Source: Jaltomata sinuosa (lineage: Eukaryota > Streptophyta > Magnoliopsida > Solanales > Solanaceae). From it: a stretch of DNA of 64,000 nucleotides. Positions 43,618 to 54,803 of this stretch are shown here, in pieces. The notes under the pieces were generated by a model, which had not been told where the DNA came from, made no database searches, and saw only the letters and a list, made by a program, of their open reading frames with translations. Location: the NCBI GenBank assembly GCA_003996215.1, contig QJPP01002915.1, positions 94,811 to 158,810 on the forward strand. Direction: 5' to 3'. The translations under genes and the position numbers were made by a program. Within the stretch, counting starts at the first letter, position 1. Each line of letters starts with the position of its first letter.

Positions 43618-46600
43618 ATGAGCAACGCGAAGGACAACTTCAGTGTTGCTGATCTCAGTGCTGGTAAAACCCCTTATCCCTTAAACCCCTTTATATTCAA
43701 AGAGGTAAATCCTATCGAGAATACACTTTTATCCTCATTTCTCTGTCTATATGCTTTTCGGATATATGTCTCTCTGTGAATGTGAAAGCTTTAATTTTTT
43801 GGGGTTCAATACTAGTGGTAAGAAGGAGCAACTCTACTGTTGCCCCTCTATCTAACAACAAATGCGACTCAATCCCAAGCTAGTTGGTGTTTGCTATATA
43901 TGAATGCTCACTTACTATTAATCAAGGTCTATGTGAGAGCTTAAATTTTTATGGGGTCTAATCAATCCCCATTTTTTTTTTTGGTTATTATTGTTCTTTG
44001 TATATGGGGTTTAATATCTCTAATTAAAATCTCTTGTGTAGCTTTGAATGCGGGGGACCGAGCAGACCTTGTCAATGTACTCAAAGTGAGTCTTTTTAAT
44101 ATGTCATTTGTGTTGTAAGTTTATGAATTTTGGCTGACTTTGCCGTTTCTATTTGAAGAATAAACTCCAGGATCTTACTGGGAAGCACTCTGATGTGCTT
44201 GAAAATTTGTCGCCCAATGTGAGGAAGCGTGTTGAGGTTCTGAGGGAGATTCAGGCTAGTGCATCTTATACCGATTGCTGTTCAAATATTTTCTTTTATG
44301 GCACTTAGCTGTAATCATGCTATATTTGTTATTGAGTTCTCTAAGCATGCATTGTTATCTCTTGCCAATCATGATATATATGATCTCAGGACCTAGAAGT
44401 CAATGGGGGATTTAGTTTACTTCAATGGAGAGCATTTCAGTAAATCATGTTTGCAAATTTGTTGTGGCCAGTGACGAAGTCACACAATTTTGTCATTGGG
44501 ACTCAAAAATATGTACGAATGTCTCATCTAAGTTTCGAACCTGCAACCTAGAGCAACATTTAAACCAGACGTCACCAGAAGTTTCCCTTATGTCAAGTGG
44601 ATTTAACAATTTATACATTTTAAAATATAGTTTTTCCCTATTTTTGTGCATAATGATTTTTCGATTCTTCATGCAAAGTAGCACTCCTGGTTGTGGCATT
44701 GTAATTGAAGAAATTACTTTATGACAAGATTTAGACTTGTTTTTGTAGAACTTATTTACTCTTTTGACATTTTGAGTGTCATATATGGTGCATGATACAG
44801 CTTGAGAATTGGTTTATTTGAACAAGCATCCACGAAACGTTGTATCAAGTCAAAACACCTGACAAATTGGAAGGACTTGGGTTTCTTAGTTAGATTCAGT
44901 GTTTTGGACGGCGAAAGGCGACAAGGCTCTGCCTCGCCGCGCGGCGAGGCGAGTGGCGAGGCGCTCGCCTTTTTGAAGTGCGGCGTCAATTAATACCAAA
45001 AAATTAAAATAGTTAATTGCATATATAAATAATCAAAATCTCAATAGCAATAATATATTAACAAATATTTCAATTCAAAAACTAAAAATAGATAGTAGAT
45101 ACTAAAGTCTAGAACTTGAATGACTCAACAATCCATAAAACAAGCAATACTAAGACTCTAAAAGTTTATTCTTCTTCAAGATTTTCATAATCTTCAAGTC
45201 CAACATGCATTTCATTATATTGCCCCTCATCTTCTTCCTCCTCGGATTACCTTTTATCCTTTAAAGCCCTAATTTTTTTTAAAAAAACAAAAGGCGTCGC
45301 CTTTCTCGCCACAGTCGCCTTTCGAAGGTGGCATCGCCACGAAGGCAGATGGCGACATAGGCTCGCCTCGCCTCGCCTCTCGCCATTGGCAACGTGGCGA
45401 GCGCCATTCACAACACTGGTTAGATTCTTGCTCGGCTATCTTTTTATTGACTAGTTTTGTTTCTGATGTTATACCAAATGTTTGTTTTTTGTTTTCTCTT
45501 CATAAAAAAAAAGGTTTGTTTTTTGTTCTTTAAGTTATAGACTGAAACACAAATTTTGCATCTTATTGTGAAGTATTATCCAACGCTCATGTTTACTAAT
45601 ACTACTGTTCAGATTAAAGTAAACTCTGTAGTCTTCTCTTAAAATAGGACTCTGTATTACTTAACTGTCTTATAGGAGGAGTGTTTGACTACAATGCAGA
45701 TAATATGGAACACTTGGATTAGTCATAATGTGTACTTCAGTATCGCCTTAGTTTACTGTGTATTATGTGCATTAGTTTTCAAGTTATGTTTAACTTGAAA
45801 CCGAATTTGGATACACTGTATGTAATGTTGCCTGTTATTTATGGAAGTGATCTCCTTGATGCTCTAACTTTGTATTTATCTGGGTTGTTTGTTTTCTTTT
45901 AAAGGTTCTTGCTTTTGTCTGATTTTTTATAATTGTGACCAGGAGTGATGAGTTCTTCCTCTTTCTTAATTGTGCAGACTCAACATGACGACTTGGAGGC
46001 AATTTTTTTTGAAGAGAGAGCTGCACTTGAAGCCAAATACCAGAAGTTGTATCAACCACTATACACGAAGGTCTGTGCCACAGGCTATACATTTAGCACT
46101 AGTACAACATATGCATTGTTTCTGTGGTACGGTGATGTATAATCAATGTTGTTAAATACACATTTGCAGAGATTTGAAATTGTGAATGGGGTTGTTGAAG
46201 TTGAAGGGGCAACAACTGAGGCTGCAGTAGCAGACCAGCAAGTGGATAAAGATGCAGTGGGTATGTTAACTATCAATTTTGAGTTGATTATTTCTTTGGT
46301 ATGGTCAATATTAATGCAGTTGGTGTTCAGTAGAGAAAGGTGTCCCTGATTTTTGGCTCACGGCTATGAAGAATAACGAAGTGCTAGCTGAGGAGGTAAT
46401 TGTTGTTAGGTGCTTTACTGTAGTTACTACAACAGTTCCTTTAAGAGTCAGTCCACTATGTCAATCTGTTCTGTTTTGTAAATGCAGATCACTGAGCGAG
46501 ATGAAGAAGCTCTCAAATTCCTCAGGGATATAAAGTGGTCCAAGATTGATGATCCAAAGGGTTTCAAGCTTGAAATTTTCTTCGAGAATAATCCTTATTT

Positions 46601-47663
46601 CAAAAACACTTTGCTGACTAAAACATATCACATGATTGATGAAGATGAACCAATTCTGGAGAAGGCAATAGGGTATGACACCATGTTATTGTCTGCAACC
46701 AAAGTTTTTGATTGATTTGACATAATTATTTTCTCCCAATGGTTTCTCATGTTTGCTCCACAATCTATAGGACTGAGATAGAATGGTATCCTGGGAAATG
46801 CTTGACACAGAAGATTCTAAAAAAGAAGCCAAAGAAGGGGTCAAAGAATGCCAAGCCTATCACTAAAACAGAACAGTGCGAAAGTTTTTTCAACTTCTTT
46901 AGTCCACCTCAAGTACCAGAGGATGAAGAGGATATTGATGAAGATGCTGTAAGTACTGCTGTATTTCCTTTCTATCATTTCTCTTTTACAGTTCTATTTT
47001 ATCTATAACAATATCCTTTTACTTATTGACAGGCTGAAGAACTTCAGAATTTGATGGAACAAGACTATGATGTTGGGTACGTCTATCTGACGTCAATTTA
47101 CACAAACATATATAATTATGACTGAAAGAAAATGGTGCTGATGATCTTTGTTTCGGCTCTCGATTGTCTATGAAGGTCAACAATTCGAGATAAAATCATT
47201 CCACATGCAGTTTCATGGTTCACTGGGGAAGCTGCTGAGGATGATTATGCTGACTTGGAAGATGATGAGGATGAAGATGATGATGAAGAGAATGAAGAGG
47301 ACGAAGAAGAGGAGGATGAAGAAGAAGAGGAGGACGAAGATGAGGAAGAAGATACCAAGACCAAGAAGAAGGTACTTAGTTTCACTTTTCCCGCTTCAAT
47401 GTTTAGCAACTAAATTATCTTTTGGAGATGAAACGGCTAGGAAAGCTAACTCCTTTTCCCCATTGTTTGAAACGTCACTGCAGTCAGCTGCTGCCCGCAA
47501 GGTATGATCTTTGATCTCATGTTTGTTTCTGGATTTTATTTATGATTCTGTCGTCATACCTTGGTAGGACCTAATTGTTGATATTCCATCACAGAGGAGC
47601 GGGAGAGCACCTGTTGGAGATGGTCAGTCTGGTGAGAGGCCACCAGAGTGCAAGCAACAGTAG
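43618..47663 (+). CDS. NAP1: Nucleosome assembly protein 1 (histone chaperone), 12 exons
   Basis: NAP1 carries H2A-H2B between cytoplasm and nucleus and assembles nucleosomes. Exons: 43618-43663, 44042-44085, 44159-44254, 45978-46070, 46170-46260, 46334-46395, 46488-46672, 46771-46948, 47033-47076, 47176-47371, 47484-47501, 47595-47663, giving 373 codons in frame, the usual plant length. The start [15 protein letters not shown] is the N-terminus of the family. The NAP fold follows: [39 protein letters not shown] (dimerisation helix), [45 protein letters not shown] and FFNFFSPP. A run rich in Asp and Glu (exon 10) is the acidic tail. The last four residues, CKQQ, are a CaaX-type prenylation site known in plant NAP1 proteins. 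Exon 11 is only 18 bp. Intron 3 (1723 bp) uses a GC donor and holds a hAT-like element. No stop or frameshift is seen; it is probably functional. Confidence 0.95.
44255..45977 (+). other. NAP1 intron 3 with GC-AG ends
   Basis: Exon 3 must end after ATTCAG (residues REIQ) to join ACTCAACATGAC (TQHD) in frame with the family sequence, which puts the donor at CAG|GCTAGT. No GT donor nearby keeps the frame. The acceptor is TTGTGCAG. Besides the hAT-like element the intron contains an unassigned repeat-like stretch (44395-44720). Confidence 0.75.
44897..45418. mobile_element. Non-autonomous hAT-like element in NAP1 intron 3
   Basis: The ends are inverted repeats: CAGTGTTTTGGACGGCG on the left and, complemented, CAGTGTTGTGAATGGCG on the right. 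The element is flanked by a perfect 8-bp duplication, GTTAGATT, at 44889-44896 and 45419-45426. CAG-type ends with an 8-bp duplication are diagnostic of the hAT superfamily. At 522 bp it has no transposase. Both subterminal regions are rich in GGCGAG or its complement CTCGCC, and the centre is AT-rich. Confidence 0.9.
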
Positions 47664-48111
47664 CTTCTTATTGAGACTGGTTCGATGTGATTAGCTCCTT
47701 GAAAGTTGGATGAGATATTGAGAAGTTTGTGCAATTTGGTTGGTTTGCTTGTTATATATGGAGTTATGCTTAGAACAATCTGTTAGAATCATTTTTCTTT
47801 CAATATTCTCTTCTATTCGTTCCCAGTCTTTTTTGGCCAGATAGCATGTGATGAGAATAGCGGGACCTATTTTGTGATTCGTTCTTGGATTTGGATAACT
47901 CGAATTTTTTATTTGATGATTCACCTGATGGTCTGTAAAATTTTCTTGGTCGGATGAGATGAAATTTTAAAGTAGAAGTTGATTGACATTTTTAGAAGTA
48001 AAGATATATTAACAGAAAGGATCATAAAAGATTAGTCTCTTATTGTCAATATTACTCCTTTCTGGTTATTTGGAATATTAGTTCGTTTTTATCTTTTAAC
48101 TTTAGCTTGTA
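47664..48111 (+). other. NAP1 3' untranslated region and downstream flank
   Basis: No ORF is conserved. The 3' end of the transcript cannot be fixed by eye; no textbook AATAAA lies in the first 250 bp. Confidence 0.5.
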
Positions 48112-48218
48112 CTACCTCCGTTTAACAATATTAGTATTGTTTTAGCGAAGAAATTTGTCCTCAAATAATTGTTACTTAGTGACATTAATTAGCAATTGTT
48201 TATAACCATGTCCTTATA

Positions 48219-48720
48219 CTCCATGTGTCCATTTTTACTTGAAATAGAAGTTCACTTTTACTTGTTTAATTTATAAAATTAAGAGATAATTTAATATTTA
48301 ATTTCTAATTTATTCTTATTATTAATTATAGTTATTTCTCAAATGCATTTTTTAAGACAATGATTTATTACTCCTTTTATTCCTTTTTAGTTGTCGTGAT
48401 AAGACTTTGCACAACCATTAAGAAAAATTAATTAGGAGTGTAATTTGACTCATATATCCCTTATTGATTTTTGTTTATGTGTCTCTTAGTTCTAGAATAC
48501 GTAATGTTAAGGGCAAAGTTGGAAAAAAATAATTTATTCTCTCTTGATTTTTTAAATTGATAAGTATTTTGGAACAATTATTTTTAGTATACATGATAAC
48601 TAAAAAAGAACGGAGGGAGTATATTTAAAGGGTGTAAGTAAAATTGTCCTATTTATACCTTCTTAAGAAGTGTGTGAACTGTGAAGTCAATAATGGACAA
48701 GTAAAATTGGATAAAGGGAG
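48219..48720. mobile_element. Middle Stowaway-like MITE nested in the outer one
   Basis: Its left end CTCCATGTGTCCATTTTTAC and the complement of its right end CTCCCTTTATCCAATTTTAC match and both continue with TTG. TA flanks lie at 48217-48218 and 48721-48722. Confidence 0.75.
48371..48619. mobile_element. Inner Stowaway-like MITE nested in the middle one
   Basis: The left end CTCCTTTTATTCCTTTTTAG and the complement of the right end CTCCCTCCGTTCTTTTTTAG match and continue TTGTC / TTATC. TA flanks lie at 48369-48370 and 48620-48621. Length 249 bp, typical of the group. Confidence 0.78.
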
Positions 48721-48882
48721 TAATAAATAATTACTACTTTTTAGTGGCGCTCAATTCTCAAAAAACATTTAGGAGTAATAAATAGGGCAAATTAATAATT
48801 TGAATTTTGTATTTATTATTTTTTTTCTTAATAGGTGTGAAATAGGCTAAAACAATACTTATTTTGAGATGGGGAGGGAGTA

Positions 48883-50288
48883 TCATATTAAAAAATAGGG
48901 GAAAGGACCATATACGGCCATTCGACTAAAGTATTTTCGTTGAAATGGTCATTTTTAAATTTGGGCTATTTCGACCCTTTTTTCTTAAATACTTTGTTGT
49001 TGATTTTTTTTATTTTCTTTTGCTACTTTTTTGGCTAAAATAAATAAATTATTTTTATAACAATTTAATACAATTACATAGAAACTAGATAAAGTATAGA
49101 ATATGTGTAACAATTTTCATAGTAATTTTTGAATTTTTATGTGTTTTGACCATTTTGCTCCTTCTCGTAGTTGTTTTATGGTATTTGTAGTTTGCGGGAG
49201 TGGGTGATACGGTTCCCGAGGTGTTTGGTTGGATTCTATATGAATTTATCATTTTTAAAGGTTTTGAAGTTGCTATGGTTAACTTTGGTCAATATTCGAA
49301 GATTTAGACGTTGTACGATAGTTTCGTCAGTTCCGTTAGCTTTGGAATGCCATTTTTGAGCTAGTAGCACTGTTGATTCGGATCCCGAGGCATTCAGATG
49401 CGTTTTAAATCGTTGGTTGAAAAGTTTAAAGTTTTTTCCTAGAGTTGACTTCGATCAACATTCATTGATAACGACCTTCGTTGGTGAATTCGACGATTCC
49501 ATTGACTCCAAAATATCGATTTTAATTTAGTAGCATAGTTAGTTTGTGTTCACGGAGTTCCAAACGAATTCTGAGGATCCAATTAGTGAATTTTTGGGTC
49601 TTTCCCATTGCTGGTGCACCAGTTCTGGTGCAACAACTTTTCCGTCTTCACATTTGCGAGCCTCTCGTTGTGTTCGCGAAGAAGAATTTCTTCTGACCTT
49701 CGCGGAGGGTTATGCTTGGGTGGGCCCCGGCTCACATTTTTGTTCATCGTGAATGCGATCGGTCTGTCGCGAACACGATGAGTCTGGGTCGGGCGTTCGC
49801 TGCGTTCACAAAGAAGGAAATCCCTGGCAGTGATTTAAATATTTATTTTCGGCTATATATCCCATCAATTTTTGAAGCTCTGAAACTCATTTTGGGGAGA
49901 ATCAAAAAGGGGATTTTAAGATTTCTTCACCGGGTAAATTTCTTATACCACATTTACACAAACTCAAATGATTATTTCATGATTTCACCTTTAAATCTTG
50001 ATTTTTCAACTTAGAATTTTTATTTTTTTTGGTAAAGTAAAAATAATATGGTATTTTGATGATTTCAAGCTCGATTTTAACTCTATTTTTTATGAAATTT
50101 TATATTTGAACTCCTTAATCTTTGGGTAAATTTATTTTCTAATAAAATTTCAGTTTTGCACTTGTGGGCACGGGATTGACTTTTTAATTAACTTTTTGGA
50201 CATGGATTAGAACTTTAACAATATGAGTATCGTTGGACTCGTGTTTACGCGTAGAGCTTGTTATTGGTAGATTCATTGTGTTCGAAAG
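48883..50288 (+). repeat. Remnant of a gypsy LTR
   Basis: From about 49140 the text resembles Solanaceae Tekay-type LTRs (repeated GGTTGACTTTGGTCAA-like and TTCGCGAAGAAG-like words, e.g. near 49675 and 49770). No ORF is supported. It stops where the third Athila-type element begins at 50289. 48883-49140 is AT-rich and unassigned. Confidence 0.45.
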
Positions 50289-51752
50289 TGATGACGTTCA
50301 AAAGCACTCTCACGTAGGAGGTGGTAACGATCATCGTACAAAATAATAAATAATTCCAACGGATGTCGAGATCGTATCCATGGAGAATGGAGTAATGATC
50401 CGCCAATAAATTATCAAATAACAATCACTAGAGTGAGTAAGTATTCAAGCAAATAAGAAGTAAAAATTGGGGAAAAGGGACTGGGAATTAACAATATCGC
50501 AATTTCAACACAAGAACAATCGTAAACACAATTTGATGATCAAGAGAAGGAAGACTAGGGGTATGCTTACAATGAGGTTCTACAATGGGCTAGGGAGTTG
50601 ATTAATCATGCAAACTTTTGATTATAGGTATGAGTAGCTTGGTTCTAGCTATATTTGGTAGTCTTTCAACCCTCCAAATATATGTACCATGGCCTTTACT
50701 CAAGCACCATAGCTTTACCATAAAATAACTAATTAAATACTTGGGTAAGCCAAATTATTTCTAGCTTCGACTCTTAGATGAAAATTTTCTTCGATCAAGC
50801 TATTTCTAACCTTAATCTATGGTGAAAATATCGAATCTCCACTATTGAATTCTTACCCAATTTATGAACTCCTCTTTCAAGCAAGAACAAAATTAGGAAA
50901 CTCAATTAATGTTTGCAACCATCAATTTTATAATTAAAGCTTGAAGAATTCAATAGACTCATACTAAATAATTAATTATAAGAACAATTAATCAATATCC
51001 ATGCCCAAATTCAAACATCCATCATGCACATACTCTAAGAATAGGATTTAGCTGCTCATATTAAGAGAACAAGAAAATATACTAAATGGGTTTCCCAAAA
51101 TTCCACTCATATTAAACTAATTTCCAATTCCAAGCTCAAAATCTTTACAAATAGTGTTTTTCAATGAGGAAGAAGAAAAGAGAAAGTATACTCTCACTGC
51201 TCTTCCTTGGAGAAAGTAAAAACTCGATTGTTTCTAAGGCACTCACCCCAAAAAGAATTTTATAATCTTCCCAAATACGTCACATGACTTTGGACAAAAA
51301 TGCCATTCGGGGCTGGTGCGACCGACATGCAATCGCACCCTGCATTGTGCGGCTTGCATGTGCTTTCCTCTCTTATCAGTGAAGTTCAGCCGCATGTGCA
51401 ACCCAAATGCGAAAGTAGGTGCAATTGCATCCGGCGATGTGCGACTCGCACGTTGATCACTGCTCAGGCAGTCTTTGATTCTCTTTGTGCGATGGCACCT
51501 GCGTATCGCAGGTGCCTTTGTGCGGCTCGCATGTCTATCGCCCTTCTTGGCAATTCCTTCCTCATTTTTTTATCACCTTCACACTTTAACTTCTTTTTGA
51601 GCTCTTTAGGTTCAATTCCTTTATTTTCTTCTCTTGACCAAGAATACCCGCATTTATGTCAATAAAGGCAATAAGTACCTCTAATTTTTATCAAAACATG
51701 ACAATAATTCATGAATAAAGGTTCAATAAGTTGATTGATTACCAACTTATCA
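50289..51752 (-). repeat. 3' LTR of the third Athila-type element
   Basis: On the minus strand it begins TGATAAGTTGGTAATC at 51752 and ends GAACGTCATCA at 50289, about 1464 bp. It has the same length and end sequences as 34791-36255 and shares words across its length, so it belongs to the same or a sister family. Confidence 0.8.
51494..51516. promoter_or_regulatory. Perfect 10-bp hairpin in the LTR U3
   Basis: Arms GGCACCTGCG and CGCAGGTGCC enclose TAT. It lies in a GC-rich cluster of CGCATGTG-type words (51310-51540), at the place where the sister LTR also has GCACCTGC/GCAGGTGC words. The function is unknown. Confidence 0.75.
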
Positions 51753-51767
51753 AACCCCAAACTTGAA
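51753..51767 (-). other. Polypurine tract of the third Athila-type element
   Basis: On the minus strand TTCAAGTTTGGGGTT directly precedes the LTR start at 51752. GAGGAC is found shortly upstream, as before the tract at 18087. Confidence 0.75.
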
Positions 51768-53467
51768 CTATTGCTAGTCCTCAAGCAAGATACTCACAAG
51801 GTAATGAATGAAATAAGTTCTCAAAAAACAAAGGTTGTACACAAGATTATCTCTACTCTAAAACCTAAGAAAATAAGAACAAAAGACTCAAAACAAAACG
51901 ACTCAACTACAATGCTCATCTCAATTGGTATCACCATATACTCTCAAGGCAAGTGCTCATTTCAAAACATTACCAAAAAGGATTTCATTTCTCATTCAAA
52001 AACAGGGGATTTGTTATTCAAAACAAGATTATCAAGCTTCTCAAGTCATTGGCATGGACCTTCAAGGGTTGTCTCGAGATTCGCCACATGACTTGTCTCA
52101 TTCATTTCTCTCAATTAAAATAGAGACTTCATTTTTTTCAATTCAAGTGCATGATGCCATTCACCACAAGAGAGAATCCGATTCACACTCATACAATTCA
52201 AATTAGAGGGATTATAAGGGAACACGAAGACTCTTACTCTCTCAAAGAAGTTTGAGTGCACACACATTGAACCATAGGCTTGCCCTTTATGTAATTCGCC
52301 ATTAATGTAGAGTTACCAAGCTCAAAATCACTAAGGACTTGCGGGTTACAATATTGGCTAGGGTTAATATGAGGATTACATTTTGCTCAAGTGACTAAAC
52401 CTCCCCAACGTTCCTTGTGATCATTCAAAACACCGCTTACATTTTTGAATATTAATTTCACCTTATTTCTCCCTCTCATAACTCAAGTTTTCCTTCAACT
52501 TAATCATTCAACATCCTTTTATTACCTTCACTTGGTAGCACCAATTCCTTATTTTCTTTTCATTTTGCTCATTTCATTGGACATTTTTCATTTCGAGCAT
52601 AAGGTGCTACCTTGCATTAAAGTGCGTCTCTTTTCTTCTCCACACTTTGTACATACACCCCCAAACTTAGGCCTTTGCCTATGTTATTATTTTGATTCCC
52701 CCTCAAATTTACACTTTTAGCCTACATTTAACTTTTGAGCCATTAGGGAGGATGAGTGTAAAAATTGAGGGTCCAAAAAGGGTTAAAGTGTCTAACAAGG
52801 TGTCAAAGAAAGGTTACAAGCTTAAATGGGCTTACTAGGGTCAATGTAAAAAGAAGTCAATTTAGGTAAAGTGGCTATTCAAAAAGGTCCGAAGGTCATC
52901 TTCTAAGTTTGATGACATCTAGAATTTCACCTTGAATCACATTTGGAGCAAGTTCTAGACAACACATATATACAAGAACAAAGTATAACCTTACCAGACA
53001 AGGCATCACAACACAAGAATTTCACAATTAGTCTCAAGATTAATTAGGACAAATGACTTTTGACAAGTTATTTTGAGTTTTTTTACACACTCATTTGTGA
53101 TTCGATCAAGAAAAATGGGGAATGTGCAAGTCATGACAAGAGAATACTTCAGCAAAAATTATTTTTCCCCTATTTCCTTTAATTTACAAAACTTCTTGCC
53201 AAGAAATTTTTTGGTTGACCCATTTTGAGACAAGCAAACACGGACTCAACCTAACACTAAAACTTGGCATTTTCTCTTAAGAAAGTTATCTCTCAATCTA
53301 TCATAGAAAAACACCAACCCGGTTTGATATAAAAAATAAACAAAAGAAAATAATTGTTTCTTGGGAAAGAACTGTGGTATGAAGAAAACTCTTGGAGTTT
53401 ATTTGACTACGCTATTATTAACAAGGAAAAAGTGAGAAAGGTGCTCTTAGTTAACCCTGGCGTATAG
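51768..53467 (-). other. Non-coding 3' region of the third Athila-type element
   Basis: It holds no conserved ORF. Apart from the internal polypurine motif it is AT-rich sequence. Confidence 0.6.
52655..52671 (-). other. Internal polypurine-tract-like motif
   Basis: On the minus strand CCTAAGTTTGGGGGTGT, closely similar to the terminal tract, lies about 0.9 kb inside the element. Confidence 0.6.
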
Positions 53468-54803
53468 TTAATGCAAGTTAGTCCATATCAATTTTAAAGT
53501 TGACTTGATCGCGGATTGAATAATGCCTGGAATATCCCTAGCTAGCTTGGGCAAACGCTCCTCATTGTGGCGAGCAAGGTGAGCAAGTTGGAGTAAACCA
53601 CCTGAAACTGGAGTGTCTTGGAGAAAAATGTTGGTGGCAGTTGGCACTCCCGGGGCAGGAGATGGATATTTCAATTGATCATATGAAATAATTTCAATGT
53701 GCTCCGTGCCTACCGGTGTATTTGGATTTTGAGGAAGGCATCTCTTCTTGATGTGCGGAGCATCTTTGTCACGCTTTGTGTCCAAATAAATCATCCCTTA
53801 GCTCTACAAATTTTGTACAATAGTTGGAATAGAGGACATTGTTCCCGTAAACATAAATTACAGATGAGAACAAGAAAGACCATGGAAGTGGAATCATGTC
53901 TAGCTCATCTCTTGAATTGTTTTGTGATGATTTCCCCTTCGTTGATTTAAATGCTGGACATGATTCAAGCGATGAGAATGGCTACCTCTATATTCAGCTT
54001 GGTGGTGTGGTGAGTTGGAATAAGCTACGTGCACACAAAATCCAACCACATCCGAGCCTCAAACTTAAGATCTTGACGAGAGATTTGTCCCTTTGAAACT
54101 TCCCAAAAGGGATCCCCTTTGGTGATGGTACTAGATACCCAAGCATGTTGGTTGGCTTTTCTAACCACGCGTTGAGTATATCCTGGTGCTGTTCTTGGTT
54201 CATCATCTCATCCGATAGAATTATGGCTTTAGGGGTAATATCAACCTCTTTGCCCCTCACTAAAACAGAATGGAGGCATGGTATCTTGCTCGCTGGACCT
54301 TTGTGCTTTAGAATGTCTTGTCTGGCCTGGTAAGAAGCATAAAACTCCTGTACCAATTCAGGGAAGTAAGGGCCGGGAGATTTAGTCAATTCCACCCAGT
54401 CCCTTTCATCGAACTGCTTGGCTATATTTTGGAACTCATCTTTGAAGGATTCTACATCAAACCCAGCCTCTTCCAAGAAAGATCGCTTATCACAAAACTT
54501 AAGATAGTAGGCCTACATCCCCTCAAAGCCAAACCAAATTTGTGACTCAGATGGTCCTAAATTTTGCACAGAGATGACTAGATTTTTAGATATCGAAGCT
54601 AGAGTGTTGGCATGTCTTTTTGGGAAGAACCTACAAGAAGTCATATTCCTGCAAATATATATTAGCACCAGGAACCATGCAGGAATCGATAAAAAAACTA
54701 CTAAGTAAAAAAGAAATCTAATGCATAGGCAAAAAAAACACCAGGTTACTGTTGGCATGTGTGAGTAACATGCGAAACACACATGGAGAAATGCGAGTCT
54801 CAT
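53468..54803 (-). pseudogene. Plant transposon protein-like ORF (PF20167 type) of the Athila element
   Basis: One minus-strand frame runs from about 54650 (SRFFPKRHA-like start region) through SQIWFGFEGM, a TAG at about 54512, AYYLKFCDKRSFLEEAGFD, YFPELVQEFYASYQARQD, VLVRGKEVDITP and LGYLVPSPKGIPFGKFQ. After about 54080 the homology continues in another frame (ARMWLDFVCT, IPTHHTKLNIEVAIL), then an ending ORF at 53794-53468. The pattern ...PELV-EFY-SY...VRG--VDI-P is that of the plant transposon protein domain seen in many gypsy-derived plant proteins. Its role is not established; in Athila-type elements such an ORF occupies the env-like position. Frameshift and stops make it a pseudogene. Confidence 0.6.

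Larger units (their letters stand above)
48112..48880. mobile_element. Outer Stowaway-like MITE (host of two nested MITEs)
   Basis: The left end CTACCTCCGTTTAAC and the complement of the right end CTCCCTCCCCATCTC are followed on both sides by (A)AGTATTGTTTTAGC, so the terminal inverted repeats extend about 40 bp. TA dinucleotides flank the element (48110-48111 and 48881-48882). CTCCCTCC ends with TA duplication mark the Tc1/mariner Stowaway group. No coding capacity. Confidence 0.78.

Noticed and set aside
47148..47507. 119-aa Lys/Met/Arg-rich ORF
   Set aside because: It is exon 10 of NAP1 read in the wrong frame; the acidic frame is the real one.
48112..48720. A single long MITE with heterogeneous ends
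   Set aside because: Each left end pairs best with its own right end, giving three nested TA-flanked elements rather than one.
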